A program made the position numbers and the translations under genes. Shown piece by piece: positions 16,220 through 25,493 of a stretch of 64,000 bases of DNA; position 1 is the first letter of the stretch; every line of letters starts with the position of its first letter. Source of the DNA: Arcticibacter eurypsychrophilus (GTDB lineage: Bacteria > Bacteroidota > Bacteroidia > Sphingobacteriales > Sphingobacteriaceae); assembly GCF_001730525.1 (NCBI RefSeq), contig NZ_MDFN01000002.1:62001-126000 (forward strand), written 5' to 3'. The notes under the pieces are model-generated. The model had not been told where the DNA came from. It did not search any database and saw only the letters and a program-made list of their open reading frames with translations.

Positions 16220-18469
16220 CTAGAACAAAGTATACCTGACTCCTAAAAAACCCCTTATTCCCTGAAGCGGCGCATAGTTGTACTCAGTATCAAAGGTATA
16301 GTGGTTTGGATTGGTTACAGGATCATTGGCCGTTTTATCAAATGGATCAAAGGGGCGCATAAAAGGATCTTTAGGTACAAAATTAAATAGATTCTTAATG
16401 CCTCCATAAATTTCCATTCCATTTGTAAACTTCCTGGTTAACTGGATATTGGCAAGAGTAAACCAGGGTGAATAAGCTGCCCTGTAATCGTTTTTCTGAA
16501 TAGGCAGACGCATCGGTCCGCTAAATGTACCTGTAAAATCTAGCGTGTACTTTTTCTTATAGGTGTAAGAAAACAGATAATTACCACTCCATTTTGGCGC
16601 GTGCAGCTGAACAACCCTCTCCTCCCCATTTCCCCGGTCTGCTTGCTGATAAACATCTAGAAAAGTTACACCGGCAAGAAGTTGAAGTGGGAAATTAAAA
16701 GATAAATCTGTGTTTAACGAGATGCCCCGGGATACCGCATAGCCGTTTAAATTAGAATAGATGATCTTATTGGGGTCCTGATCAAAATCACCTACAATTT
16801 TATTGGTAAAGTAAGAATAAAATCCAGTCAGGTCGAAGCCTAGATAGTAAGATTCGGAAGGCACTTTTAACACATAATTCAAATTGCTGTTATACGATTT
16901 TTCGGGATTGAGTTCTTCATTTACGATGACTTGCCTGGCACCTGTCAGCGCAGCATGATCCTCTGTAAACAAATTTACAACGCGAAATCCAGTACCAAAA
17001 CTTGCCCTTAACACATTGTTTTTGTCCGGTGACCACTTATATGCCACCCGCGGAGAATGAATAGAGCCATGATAGCGGTCATAATCATACCGATAACCCA
17101 ATAAGAGGGTTTGCTTATCCGAAAACTTCCATTCATCCTGTATGAAAACGCCAGGCAATGGTGTTTTTGCCGGAGCATTATGGAGGCCATCTGCAGACAA
17201 GGTACCCGGTGTATTGTCATCATACCAGGTATAGCGCATGGTTCCTCCCAACAAAAAGCTATGTTTTTTCCCGAAGGTCTTATCCCAGAATAGTTGAGCA
17301 AAGCCAACCTGCTGAGTAGCCATATAGGGTAAAATGCCATAATATGAGTTTTGATTGTGCCAGTTATACGATAACTGAAGCATAATTTTCTCCTTAAAAG
17401 GCAGCTGATATTTGCTGATCATTTCCCATCTCCGGGTATAGATACTCTCCCCATAAATACTATCTGATCCTCTCCATTCGGGATTCCAGTCCATCTGTCC
17501 ACCCCAGCGATCTTCGTTTACATAGCGCAGTGCTACGGTGGCTAATCGCTTATCTTTTCTTGTAAAGTCCCATTTGTTAAATATGGAAATCCTGTTTTGT
17601 AAGGTTACATCTGTAAAACCATCATTATTATTATCTATAGGGTTAGCATAATTGAAATAATTTAAACCAGCCAGACTTATAAACTTTTTTCCTGTAAACT
17701 TTATCGCAGCATCTGCATTATACTCTCCCCATGTGGTTCCAAAAACATCAGCGGTAACCAAAGGCGCTTTAGAAGGACTTTTTGTAATCACGTTAATGAT
17801 CCCTCCCATTGCCTCAGAGCCATATAAAGAAGAAGCCGGCCCCTTAACCACCTCAATACGCTCTACCAGACTGTTCGGAATTCCGGATAAACCATATACC
17901 GTTGAAAGACTGCTTACAATAGGCATTCCGTCAATCAGCACTAAAGTATAAGGCCCCTCCATTCCGTTAATGTGAATATCGCCTGTGTTGCACACGTTGC
18001 AATTCAATTGCGGCCTTATACCATTCACTAATCCAATCGCCTCGAACAAATTGGGTGTGGGGTTCTTTTGAAAAAACTTAGGCGTATAAACTTCTACGGG
18101 AACGGGACTTTCTAAACGGCTTACTTCTTTCATGGTGCCCGTTACCACTACTTCGTTTAACGAGTTCCTGCTTTCCTTCAAGTGCACATGAAGATCTAAT
18201 ATAGAATCAGGCAGTACCTGAAGTCTGAGTTTTAATCGTTCATAGCCTACTGCAGAGAAAATAATTTCATGTAGCCCAACAGGTATTCCAGTTATAAAAA
18301 AGCGACCTAATGAATCTGAAGGCATTGATAAAGAAGTATTTGAAATAGAAACAATTGTTTGCAACGGATTCCTGCCATTCAACACTCTTCCGCTTATTCC
18401 TCCACTTTGAGAGTAAGAATAGAGCACCAATAAGGTAAATACCAATAGTAATAAAATCTTCATACACAT
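16220..18469 (-). CDS. TonB-dependent outer-membrane receptor
   Basis: Outer-membrane active importer. Layout: signal peptide (about residues 1-21), a carboxypeptidase-regulatory-like beta-sandwich (about 22-100, GGISGRVLNG), a plug near 120-230 with GDIHINGMEGPYTLVLIDGM and VKGPASSLYGSEAMGGIINV, and a barrel to the end. Cys residues in NCNVCNTGD at the plug start are shared by many relatives that bring in metal complexes, but the ligand cannot be named. I start at ATG 18469 (ATG 18463 is equally good); the TTG at 18481 is less likely. Two TTAG-N6-CTAA boxes lie just upstream, suggesting metal-dependent control. Confidence 0.92.
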   Translation of the reverse strand: MCMKILLLLVFTLLVLYSYSQSGGISGRVLNGRNPLQTIVSISNTSLSMPSDSLGRFFITGIPVGLHEIIFSAVGYERLKLRLQVLPDSILDLHVHLKESRNSLNEVVVTGTMKEVSRLESPVPVEVYTPKFFQKNPTPNLFEAIGLVNGIRPQLNCNVCNTGDIHINGMEGPYTLVLIDGMPIVSSLSTVYGLSGIPNSLVERIEVVKGPASSLYGSEAMGGIINVITKSPSKAPLVTADVFGTTWGEYNADAAIKFTGKKFISLAGLNYFNYANPIDNNNDGFTDVTLQNRISIFNKWDFTRKDKRLATVALRYVNEDRWGGQMDWNPEWRGSDSIYGESIYTRRWEMISKYQLPFKEKIMLQLSYNWHNQNSYYGILPYMATQQVGFAQLFWDKTFGKKHSFLLGGTMRYTWYDDNTPGTLSADGLHNAPAKTPLPGVFIQDEWKFSDKQTLLLGYRYDYDRYHGSIHSPRVAYKWSPDKNNVLRASFGTGFRVVNLFTEDHAALTGARQVIVNEELNPEKSYNSNLNYVLKVPSESYYLGFDLTGFYSYFTNKIVGDFDQDPNKIIYSNLNGYAVSRGISLNTDLSFNFPLQLLAGVTFLDVYQQADRGNGEERVVQLHAPKWSGNYLFSYTYKKKYTLDFTGTFSGPMRLPIQKNDYRAAYSPWFTLANIQLTRKFTNGMEIYGGIKNLFNFVPKDPFMRPFDPFDKTANDPVTNPNHYTFDTEYNYAPLQGIRGFLGVRYTLF

Positions 18470-18495
18470 ATTTTTAAGCAAACATAAATAAATAA

Positions 18496-18531
18496 TTAGA
18501 TAAACCTAACACCTATATTAGATATATCTAA
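18496..18531. promoter_or_regulatory. Tandem TTAG-N6-CTAA boxes, possible DtxR/MntR-type operator
   Basis: Box 1 TTAGATAAACCTAA at 18496-18509 and box 2 TTAGATATATCTAA at 18518-18531 have the same half-sites and start 22 bp apart (two helical turns). Box 2 extends to a perfect 16-bp palindrome (18517-18532). They lie 27-62 bp upstream of the TonB receptor start. TTAG/CTAA half-sites recall DtxR-family boxes; which protein binds is inference. Confidence 0.4.
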
Positions 18532-18629
18532 TTATCATAACAATAACATAACATTCTGATAATCTATAACCTAATTGGTCTATATGAACGGGCACCCATC
18601 TCTTTTAGAACTTATTAAGCGGGTTTTAC

Positions 18630-18666
18630 TATCTTTGCATCCGCTAATGTTCATATACAATAGCGG
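18630..18666 (+). promoter_or_regulatory. Candidate promoter and 5' hairpin of the CvfB gene
   Basis: TATCTTTG at 18630-18637 fits the Bacteroidota -7 element TAnnTTTG. Three bases later begins CCGCTA (18641-18646), which pairs with TAGCGG (18661-18666). If the start point is near 18641 the mRNA would begin with this stem-loop, about 20 bases before the ATG at 18689. Confidence 0.4.
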
Positions 18667-18688
18667 AAGGATTAAAACCACAATAGCA

Positions 18689-19525
18689 ATGATCGAAATC
18701 GGAAAGTTCAATTACCTTAGAATCGTACAAAAAACAGATGTTGGCGTTTTGTTAACCGATGGCGACACCGAGGTAATGATGCCTTATAATCATGCTCCCA
18801 ATGTGGCTATTCCGGGTGACAACATCAACGTTTTTACTTTCATGAATAAGGAAGGTAAACTACTGGCCACAAACCAAACTCCTTATGCCACTGTAGGTGA
18901 ATTTGCTTTTCTGGAAGTCGTAGATGACTCAGAAGACGGCGCATATCTGGATCTTGGAATTGATAAAGACCTTTATGCCCCTAAACGTGACCAAAAACGC
19001 CCAATGAAAAAGGGTGAAAGTTATGTCGTGTATGTCTACCTGGATGAAAGCAATGGCCGCATGTTAGCTTCTTCCCGTGTATCTAATTATGTAGAAGAAA
19101 AGAACTTTGAATTTGAAGAAGGCGATGAAGTGAGTTTATTGATTTCAGAGCAAACCGATTTAGGGTACAATGCCATCATCAATAACCAATACATTGGCCT
19201 TTTATACCATAATGAAGTGTTTGATAATGTTCAACCTGGTGATGTACGTAAAGGATGGATTAAAAAGATCCGTGTTGAAGGTAAGATTGACCTTACTTTA
19301 CAGCCAACAGGCTATGGCCATATTCTGGACACTAAAGATGTGTTGCTTCAGGAACTAAAAAAGAATAACGGCCTAATCAATCTGGGTGATAAAAGTAGTC
19401 CTGAGGAAATCTACCAACGCTTTAAGATTAGCAAAAATGCATTCCGTAAAAGTGTAGGAGGGTTATATAAAGAAAGATTGGTAACAGTTTCAGACTTTGA
19501 GATTCGTCTTGTTGCTGAAGATTAA
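18689..19525 (+). CDS. S1-like RNA-binding protein, CvfB/YitL family
   Basis: Cytoplasmic RNA-binding regulator with several S1-type OB folds and a C-terminal winged helix. Seen: IEIGKFNYLRIVQKTDVGV and TEVMMPYNHAP in the first S1 repeat, AYLDLGIDKDLYAPKRDQ in the second, LGYNAIINNQYIGLLYHNE in the third, and EEIYQRFKISKNAFRKSVGG as the winged helix, the order known from staphylococcal CvfB. 278 residues from ATG 18689, which I prefer because the longer ORF (from 18575) would cross the candidate promoter and hairpin. The 3' end overlaps the convergent LamG gene by 4 bp. Confidence 0.88.
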   Translation: MIEIGKFNYLRIVQKTDVGVLLTDGDTEVMMPYNHAPNVAIPGDNINVFTFMNKEGKLLATNQTPYATVGEFAFLEVVDDSEDGAYLDLGIDKDLYAPKRDQKRPMKKGESYVVYVYLDESNGRMLASSRVSNYVEEKNFEFEEGDEVSLLISEQTDLGYNAIINNQYIGLLYHNEVFDNVQPGDVRKGWIKKIRVEGKIDLTLQPTGYGHILDTKDVLLQELKKNNGLINLGDKSSPEEIYQRFKISKNAFRKSVGGLYKERLVTVSDFEIRLVAED

Positions 19526-20283
19526 AAATACTTTTTGATTTTATAAATCTGCTCTATTTCAGAATCCGTTAAAGCCCTGTTAAATACGGCGATGAAACCG
19601 ATTTGGCCGACAAAGTTATTTCCCATTTCACCTAAACGGTGTACGGCTCCTACTGTAAAGTCAGATCCACCTGATCCACCATCAAAAATACCTTCTCTAT
19701 ACGAATAAGGATTAGTTTCAGCTCTACTATCCAGCTGACCATTCAAATAAGATCGGATCATTTTACTATCATAAGTAAAACCAGCGAATGACCATTGATT
19801 ATAGACAACAGGATCATTACCAATAGCAGCATCCATACACCATTTCTGTCCTGGAGTTGGTCCACCCACTCCGGATATATGTCCGCATACCTGGTCAGCA
19901 CTATCATGCATGTGTAAATTCAGGAACAGACAGTATTGCCGGAGCTTTTCAGTTTCATTCCACATACCGGCTACAGCCTCACATTGATTATAGCTTTTCA
20001 GCTGCCGTTTCACCCAGGATAAGACAGTAATTTGCGCTTCCGGACCATGTATATTTAAAGCCGGACAGTCCTCCCGTTTGATATAAAAATATTGTCCCTC
20101 TTTCAGATCTGCCGCATTTCTTGTAGCCACATCTTCCTTATCAAATTCAATAGAACCATTTCCTTCAATAAGCACATAATTGTAAGGCCCCTTTGAACAT
20201 AAGGGTTCATTTCCTTCAAAATCCCAATAGCAGATTAACCCGGAAATGTCTTTAAGGATCTGTTTATAATCAGCCATCATCAT
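19522..20283 (-). CDS. LamG / concanavalin-like lectin domain protein
   Basis: 253 residues. A single jelly-roll LamG-type domain fills nearly all of it: LICYWDFEGN at the start, ITVLSWVKRQL, WSFAGFTYDSKMIRSYLNGQ, and GQIGFIAVFNRALTDSEIEQIY at the end, the last being the classic closing strand of the family. Unusually it has no signal peptide, so unlike most LamG proteins it seems cytoplasmic. Ligand unknown. Three ATG codons in a row stand at the start. It ends 4 bp into the CvfB gene on the other strand. Confidence 0.8.
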   Translation of the reverse strand: MMMADYKQILKDISGLICYWDFEGNEPLCSKGPYNYVLIEGNGSIEFDKEDVATRNAADLKEGQYFYIKREDCPALNIHGPEAQITVLSWVKRQLKSYNQCEAVAGMWNETEKLRQYCLFLNLHMHDSADQVCGHISGVGGPTPGQKWCMDAAIGNDPVVYNQWSFAGFTYDSKMIRSYLNGQLDSRAETNPYSYREGIFDGGSGGSDFTVGAVHRLGEMGNNFVGQIGFIAVFNRALTDSEIEQIYKIKKYF

Positions 20284-20469
20284 TTTTATTAAAATAGAAT
20301 GCTCTTTTTGACAAGCATAACCAAGTTAGCTAAAAATTATTTAATTGAATAACACAGAGTTAAATAAAAATATAGACTTAGGAACAGAATTACTCCTCGA
20401 ACTAAAAATCCTTTGATTGGCTACAAAACATAGAACAGACACACTTAAATAAGCATACTAAAAAACAAA

Positions 20470-22332
20470 TCAATAATCAATAAACTCCTGATAAACCTCC
20501 TGCATACAGGCTTTCACATCACGCAGTAACTTTTCATTCCCAGCCTTCGATCCAGGGCTCCGTTTGTAAATCACAGATTTACCAACCGTTTCATAAGATA
20601 GTGCCTGATCGGCGTTGATAACGCCCAATCCATAGTCCCAATTAAAGAAACTAAAGTCCGGCGACTTTGGATGAAGAAGATCCTTGCTCCATACATAAGG
20701 ATTGGAATCCATACCCAACTGATTCAGCAGTGTAGCCGCTATATCCGTTTGATTACCAACTTTTTTGATCTTTACCCCTCTAAACTCCGGTTTAATTACT
20801 TCCCCGAAAAACAAAAGAGGAATCCGGTAGCGTTGCGGATCAGAAATCTCCAAATCACCTTTCGGAAGATAATGACCATGATCTGCTACCATGATAAACA
20901 ATGTGTTCTTATACCAGCTCTTCTTTTTAGCTTCTCTAATAAAGGCGCCCAGACAAGAATCTGCATAATAAGCCGTACTCCTGAACTTATTACCCGTATC
21001 GTCACCAGGGAAATGAGAACGCCCTGGAAGATCAAACGGCTCGTGATTAGTTAACGTTAAAAAAGTACTAAAAAACGGAGCTTGCTGATCAGTTAACTCA
21101 GCTAGCATCTTCGTGTAAACAGGTCCATCATAAGCGCCCCATTTTGAACTCAGATCTAAGTTTGGAAAATCATTCCGATCAATTATTTTCTGGTAGTTAT
21201 GACTCAGCAAATACGATTTCATATTAAAGAACCGGCTTTCCCCTCCATAGTAAAAAGAAGTTGAATATCCCTTTTGTGCAAATGTTGTTGATAAAGCCGG
21301 CAGTTTAACCTGTTTGCTATTTTCCTTCATAATGCTACGTTTCCCTTGTGCAGGAAAAGCGCTCAGAACCGACACCACACCTTTGTCCGTGCGGCTCCCA
21401 GAGGAATACACCTCATTAAAAAACAGGCCCCCAGCAATCAATTTCTCCATCTCAGGATCAATTCCCTTCTCCCCTCCCAAACTCTCTACCACATTTCCGG
21501 TAAAACTTTCCATGATGATAACAACGATATTCGGTTTTGCAACACTTAGAACTTGCATATTAATACCATCAGGTTTAGTGTAAAGCTCCTTAACGATAGC
21601 TTTAGCTTCCGCAGGTTTAAAAAAGCTATATACATTCTTGCTGCTATACCTGGCATTCATAAAATCGTGAATGAGACTCCACTCTGTATTCACAGAAGCA
21701 TAATTCAATAGCGGTTTCAAAGAAAAGTAAGCCATACTCTCATTCATAGGGGCTAATTGCCATCCTCCACGGATAGCTAGAAAATTGAGCCCCATAATAA
21801 ACAGTCCCACACTTATTTTCAAGAATATATTCCCTTGCTTTTCAATCCCCGGCTTTACTAACAACCGAAAAAGAAGCACTCCTCCAGCAATCAGTACCAC
21901 CAATATAAATAGCGTTAAAAACAAAGGAGAGGACACACTGCTGGCTATTGCCTCAGTGGGAGAACCAAATGCAAACTCAAATGCGCGGTAGTTTATTTTT
22001 GTTCCCCATTCCCTGTAGATATTGAAATTTACAACGGTTATAATGGAGAACAGTACAATCAGGAAATACGAATAGATTTTTAATATTCGAAAAGGTAAAC
22101 GGAATCCCCGAATAACCCAGATCAGAACAAACAGTAACAAGGGAACTACACAGATATAGCCAACCATCGATGCATCCATCCATAAGCCATATAAAAATAC
22201 CTGTACTATTTCGATAAAAGAGGTAGATTTTAATTTGTCCGCATTATATAAAATAAACACGAGTCTCTCCAGGAAAAAAAATAAGATCCAGAAAGTAAAA
22301 TAACGTACTAAAAGGGTAAGGTTGCGAAACAT
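20470..22332 (-). CDS. LTA synthase-family sulfatase-fold phosphotransferase
   Basis: 620-residue inner-membrane enzyme. Residues 1-200 hold five hydrophobic helices; the rest is an extracytoplasmic alkaline-phosphatase-like domain with NIVVIIMESFTGN (first metal Glu), GSRTDKGVVSVLSAFP with the nucleophilic Thr, FYYGGESRF, HEPFDLPG and MVADHGHY (Asp-His metal ligands). This is the pattern of LtaS and OpgB-like phosphoglycerol transferases. A Gram-negative host should not make lipoteichoic acid, so the product is probably a phosphoglycerol- or phosphoethanolamine-modified glycan or lipid. It stands alone. Confidence 0.9.
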   Translation of the reverse strand: MFRNLTLLVRYFTFWILFFFLERLVFILYNADKLKSTSFIEIVQVFLYGLWMDASMVGYICVVPLLLFVLIWVIRGFRLPFRILKIYSYFLIVLFSIITVVNFNIYREWGTKINYRAFEFAFGSPTEAIASSVSSPLFLTLFILVVLIAGGVLLFRLLVKPGIEKQGNIFLKISVGLFIMGLNFLAIRGGWQLAPMNESMAYFSLKPLLNYASVNTEWSLIHDFMNARYSSKNVYSFFKPAEAKAIVKELYTKPDGINMQVLSVAKPNIVVIIMESFTGNVVESLGGEKGIDPEMEKLIAGGLFFNEVYSSGSRTDKGVVSVLSAFPAQGKRSIMKENSKQVKLPALSTTFAQKGYSTSFYYGGESRFFNMKSYLLSHNYQKIIDRNDFPNLDLSSKWGAYDGPVYTKMLAELTDQQAPFFSTFLTLTNHEPFDLPGRSHFPGDDTGNKFRSTAYYADSCLGAFIREAKKKSWYKNTLFIMVADHGHYLPKGDLEISDPQRYRIPLLFFGEVIKPEFRGVKIKKVGNQTDIAATLLNQLGMDSNPYVWSKDLLHPKSPDFSFFNWDYGLGVINADQALSYETVGKSVIYKRSPGSKAGNEKLLRDVKACMQEVYQEFIDY

Positions 22333-22374
22333 ATTAACTTATATAATACCATCAGTTCCTTTAGTGTCCAGTTG

Positions 22375-22485
22375 TTAGTTGTGTTCTACCGTCATGGACA
22401 ATCTGATAACTTCTTCTATCTTTTGGGCAATCAATACCTTGCTGAGACAATCAGCCAAGCGAGTACAGATAAAGAAGATTCTCAT
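22375..22485 (-). CDS. Possible 36-residue ORF in the gap upstream of the LTA synthase-like gene
   Basis: ATG at 22483-22485 and stop at 22375-22377, same strand as the enzyme that starts at 22332. The peptide begins MRIFFICTRLADCLSKVL and is mildly amphipathic. No family recognised. It may be a short leader gene or chance. Confidence 0.2.
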   Translation of the reverse strand: MRIFFICTRLADCLSKVLIAQKIEEVIRLSMTVEHN

Positions 22486-22628
22486 AAATTCAAAAAGATG
22501 TGGGCTGCAAATATACATTAACTTAACAGTTTATTAACCTAAAAATCAACACATACCCCAAACCCCAATTTAAAAATAGCAGTAATAGATAAGGATCTTG
22601 CATGCTGATAATGACACGCAAATTCATC

Positions 22629-24041
22629 CTATACAGGAGGGAAAAATTTATCAATAAAATTAACCAAATAGAGCTCTTGAACAGAACGAGTAACAGCCGT
22701 ATACATCCATCTTAAAAATTCCGTATTCATCATTTCATCAGTCAGGTAGCCCTGATCGACAAAAACAGCATCCCATTGTCCACCCTGAGCTTTATGACAC
22801 GTGACCGCGTAAGCAAACTTCACATGAAGCGCATTATAGTAAGGATTCTTCTTCAGTTCTTCCATGCGTTTATTTTTATCCCTGATGTCTGCATAATCCT
22901 TCATCACCTCTTCAAAGAAGCGTTTACCATCCTCTCTCGATAAACCGGGGCCATCTGCATAAATAGTATCCAGTAAAATCTTGCAGTTAAGCGGTTCCTC
23001 ATCCGGATAATCAATAAAATCCAGCACCACATCTGCAAAGCGAAAACCATATAGCTCCTGAATATTACGCACCTTCCGAACCTTTGCAATATCGCCGTTC
23101 GCAATAAACGCATTGCTGGATTCTTCCTTTTCCAGCCAAAAATAATTATTACGCACTACCATTAAGTAATCACCCCCAGAGAGCTCTTCTTCACGCCCAA
23201 GGATCCTATTCCTGATCTGCTGGTTATAATTGTTAGCATTCTTATTCGACCTGCAAATAACGAGTGTATTGTCCATCCCAAACTTACTATAGGCATAATG
23301 CAGACCTTCAGAAAGCTTTTCTCCGGACATACGAAAAACATCAGGGTATCCCGAAACCTTAATTGCAGGAAACTCCGCTTTACCCGTCCGCACCAGCTCT
23401 CTTAAATTAGTCGCATTGTACAGAATGCCCGACTGTTTCTCCTGCCTCACCACATCCGTCATCTCATAATAGTGAACCTGAAGTCGAAATAACTCATTAA
23501 GCAAAGCAGGATTAAGAGCAGGACTAGAATCAGATCCCACAGGAGGAAGCTGAGCAGTATCTCCTACTAGCATCAGCTTGCAGTTTTTTCCCTGATAAAC
23601 ATACGTGATCAGATCTTCCAGCAGACCATTCCTATTGAATCCACCATCTTCATTTGAAATCATCGAGGACTCATCCACTATAAAAACAGTCTCTTCAGCC
23701 ATATTCTGAGCCAATACAAAGTCCATATCTAAGCTTACGGCATTCTTTTTACGATAAATCTTTTTGTGAATCGTAAAGGCTTTCCTACCCGAATAATGAC
23801 TGATCACTTTAGCCGCTCTGCCTGTAGGAGCTAACAAAACTGACTTTAACTTTATCATAGGCAGCACCTTAACCAATGAGGCGATCAACGTTGTTTTACC
23901 CGTACCCGCATAACCTCGCAGCACAAAACATCCCCTTGTTTCATCAACCGACAAAAAATGCTCCAGCTTCTTGAATACTTCAAGTTGCTGACTAGTAGGA
24001 CTTAAGCCAAAGTTTTGATTCAAGAGTTCCGTAACCTTCAT
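22629..24041 (-). CDS. RecD-like ATP-dependent DNA helicase (SF1)
   Basis: Superfamily 1B helicase/AAA protein of 470 residues. Motifs in order: TSQQLEVFKKL (Q-like), Walker A GYAGTGKTTLIASLV near residue 43, VLLAPTGRAAKVI (Ia), Walker B VFIVDESSMIS, LMLVGDTAQLPPVGSD (III), then FAYAVTCHKAQGGQWDAVFV (UvrD-like C-terminal motif V) and YTAVTRS (VI). No N-terminal OB or Viral-exonuclease domain is present, so it is the short RecD2-like form rather than RecBCD. Start chosen at ATG 24041; the earlier TTG at 24101 runs into the divergent gene. Confidence 0.88.
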   Translation of the reverse strand: MKVTELLNQNFGLSPTSQQLEVFKKLEHFLSVDETRGCFVLRGYAGTGKTTLIASLVKVLPMIKLKSVLLAPTGRAAKVISHYSGRKAFTIHKKIYRKKNAVSLDMDFVLAQNMAEETVFIVDESSMISNEDGGFNRNGLLEDLITYVYQGKNCKLMLVGDTAQLPPVGSDSSPALNPALLNELFRLQVHYYEMTDVVRQEKQSGILYNATNLRELVRTGKAEFPAIKVSGYPDVFRMSGEKLSEGLHYAYSKFGMDNTLVICRSNKNANNYNQQIRNRILGREEELSGGDYLMVVRNNYFWLEKEESSNAFIANGDIAKVRKVRNIQELYGFRFADVVLDFIDYPDEEPLNCKILLDTIYADGPGLSREDGKRFFEEVMKDYADIRDKNKRMEELKKNPYYNALHVKFAYAVTCHKAQGGQWDAVFVDQGYLTDEMMNTEFLRWMYTAVTRSVQELYLVNFIDKFFPPV

Positions 24042-24080
24042 AATGAAATGTAAAAATGCTAATTCCTTCCAAAAAACATT

Positions 24081-24088
24081 TAGTTTTG
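24081..24088 (+). promoter_or_regulatory. Candidate -7 element for the DUF3822-rsmD-coaD genes
   Basis: TAGTTTTG fits TAnnTTTG exactly and ends six bases before the ATG at 24094. If used, the transcript would be leaderless or nearly so. Confidence 0.3.
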
Positions 24089-24093
24089 CTGTA

Positions 24094-24933
24094 ATGAACA
24101 ATGTCGGGACACTTCATCTTAAAGATAAAAACTTTCTGCCTGAAAATGCAGATGTGTGTGAACTGCTCATCAAGCTTAGCCAGCACAAACTGTCCTATGC
24201 TATAAGAGATATACAAACGAATCAGCTCTTTGTGATATATGACGCTGTACTTTCAGAAACACCGGAAAACACGCTGGTATCACTGGAAGCGCAGCATGAT
24301 TATCTGAACCTGAAATACAAACAGGTCAAAATTAGCGCAGAAACATTTAATTTCGTCTTTATACCCACAGAGCTTTATACAGAAATAGCAGCGCCAAGTT
24401 ATAAAAACTTTGTGCGAACCACAAAAGCATCTCGCACCCTGATCAATAAGACCGTGGATGGAAACATGCATACCATCAGTTCCGTTGATGAAAGTCTGAT
24501 TGCCCCATTACTAAATAAATATCCTGATGCAGCCGTTTATTCACAGGCCGAAGCACTTATTGAAAGTATCTCCGGTCCCGATAAACAAACAGCAGGACTC
24601 CTTGCAATCATCCAATTCAACTCCGGTACGGTTGAAATAGCCCTACTATCCGAAGGACAATTTATATTCTACAACATATTCAAAACCGATACCGTTGATG
24701 ATTACAACTATTATTTATTGCTAGTCAAGCAACAGTTCAACCTGCAACCCAATACCAATATCTTACTGGCTGGCGAAGTGGAAAAGTATAGTGAATTATA
24801 CCGAAGAACAGCCAAATATTTTAAGAATATAAAGTTCGCAGACAGCACCCGGATCATGAAATATCCGGAATCATTCAAGCTGCTGCCCGCTCATCAGTTT
24901 TACTCTTTACTAAGTATGAGTTTATGCGAATAA
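24094..24933 (+). CDS. DUF3822 family protein
   Basis: About 279 residues from ATG 24094 (an ATG at 24043 adds 17 residues but lies before the candidate -7 element and only 1 bp from the divergent helicase start). Function unknown. It shows an ASKHA-like layout: an N-terminal half with KLSYAIRDIQTNQ and VFIPTELY, then LLAIIQFNSGTVEIALLSEG and TNILLAGEVEKYSELY, reminiscent of actin-like ATPase folds such as pilus protein PilM, without clear catalytic motifs. The stop overlaps rsmD by 10 bp and the set DUF3822-rsmD-coaD is a familiar Bacteroidota arrangement. Confidence 0.78.
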   Translation: MNNVGTLHLKDKNFLPENADVCELLIKLSQHKLSYAIRDIQTNQLFVIYDAVLSETPENTLVSLEAQHDYLNLKYKQVKISAETFNFVFIPTELYTEIAAPSYKNFVRTTKASRTLINKTVDGNMHTISSVDESLIAPLLNKYPDAAVYSQAEALIESISGPDKQTAGLLAIIQFNSGTVEIALLSEGQFIFYNIFKTDTVDDYNYYLLLVKQQFNLQPNTNILLAGEVEKYSELYRRTAKYFKNIKFADSTRIMKYPESFKLLPAHQFYSLLSMSLCE

Positions 24934-25469
24934 TCAGTGGAACACTAAAGGGAATACGATTAAATCCTCCTGCAGGTTTACCTGTACGCCCGACCAAAGA
25001 CATGGCCAAAGAAGCCCTGTTCAATATTCTCCACAATCAATATGATATCGAGGAATTGAAGGTGCTCGACTTATTCAGCGGAACCGGTAGTGTATCTGTA
25101 GAATTTGCCTCCAGGGGAGTACAAGACATTGTATCTGTAGATCTAGACAGGGGATGTTATAATTACCTGCGTAGTGTGGCTAAACAATATGAGCTGGACG
25201 CGATCAAACCACAAAGAGGGGATGTAATTAAGTTCCTTCAACAAGAAACCGACACCTACGATCTGATATTTGCCGATCCGCCGTATGATTTACCACAGAT
25301 TCCCATGATTCCGACTCTTGTGTTTGAAAGAAATTTACTTAAACCAGGAGGAGTACTGATTGTTGAACACCATTCCATGAAAAAAATAGATGAGCACCCT
25401 AACTTTGTCGAACAAAGAAGATATGGTTATTCATCATTTAGTTTTTTTGAACTGAAAGAAGTAGAATAA
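24924..25469 (+). CDS. rsmD: 16S rRNA (guanine(966)-N(2))-methyltransferase RsmD
   Basis: SAM-dependent methyltransferase that modifies G966 of 16S rRNA in the 30S subunit. Seen: MRIISGTLKGIRL, then RPTKDMAKEALFNIL at the N-terminus, LDLFSGTGSVSVEFASRG (SAM motif I) near residue 48, and the catalytic LIFADPPYDLP near residue 113, with GVLIVEHH towards the end. 181 residues is the usual size. Overlaps the DUF3822 gene and is followed 24 bp later by coaD. Confidence 0.94.
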   Translation: MRIISGTLKGIRLNPPAGLPVRPTKDMAKEALFNILHNQYDIEELKVLDLFSGTGSVSVEFASRGVQDIVSVDLDRGCYNYLRSVAKQYELDAIKPQRGDVIKFLQQETDTYDLIFADPPYDLPQIPMIPTLVFERNLLKPGGVLIVEHHSMKKIDEHPNFVEQRRYGYSSFSFFELKEVE

Positions 25470-25493
25470 AGCAAACCACCAAAATCCTTTGTA

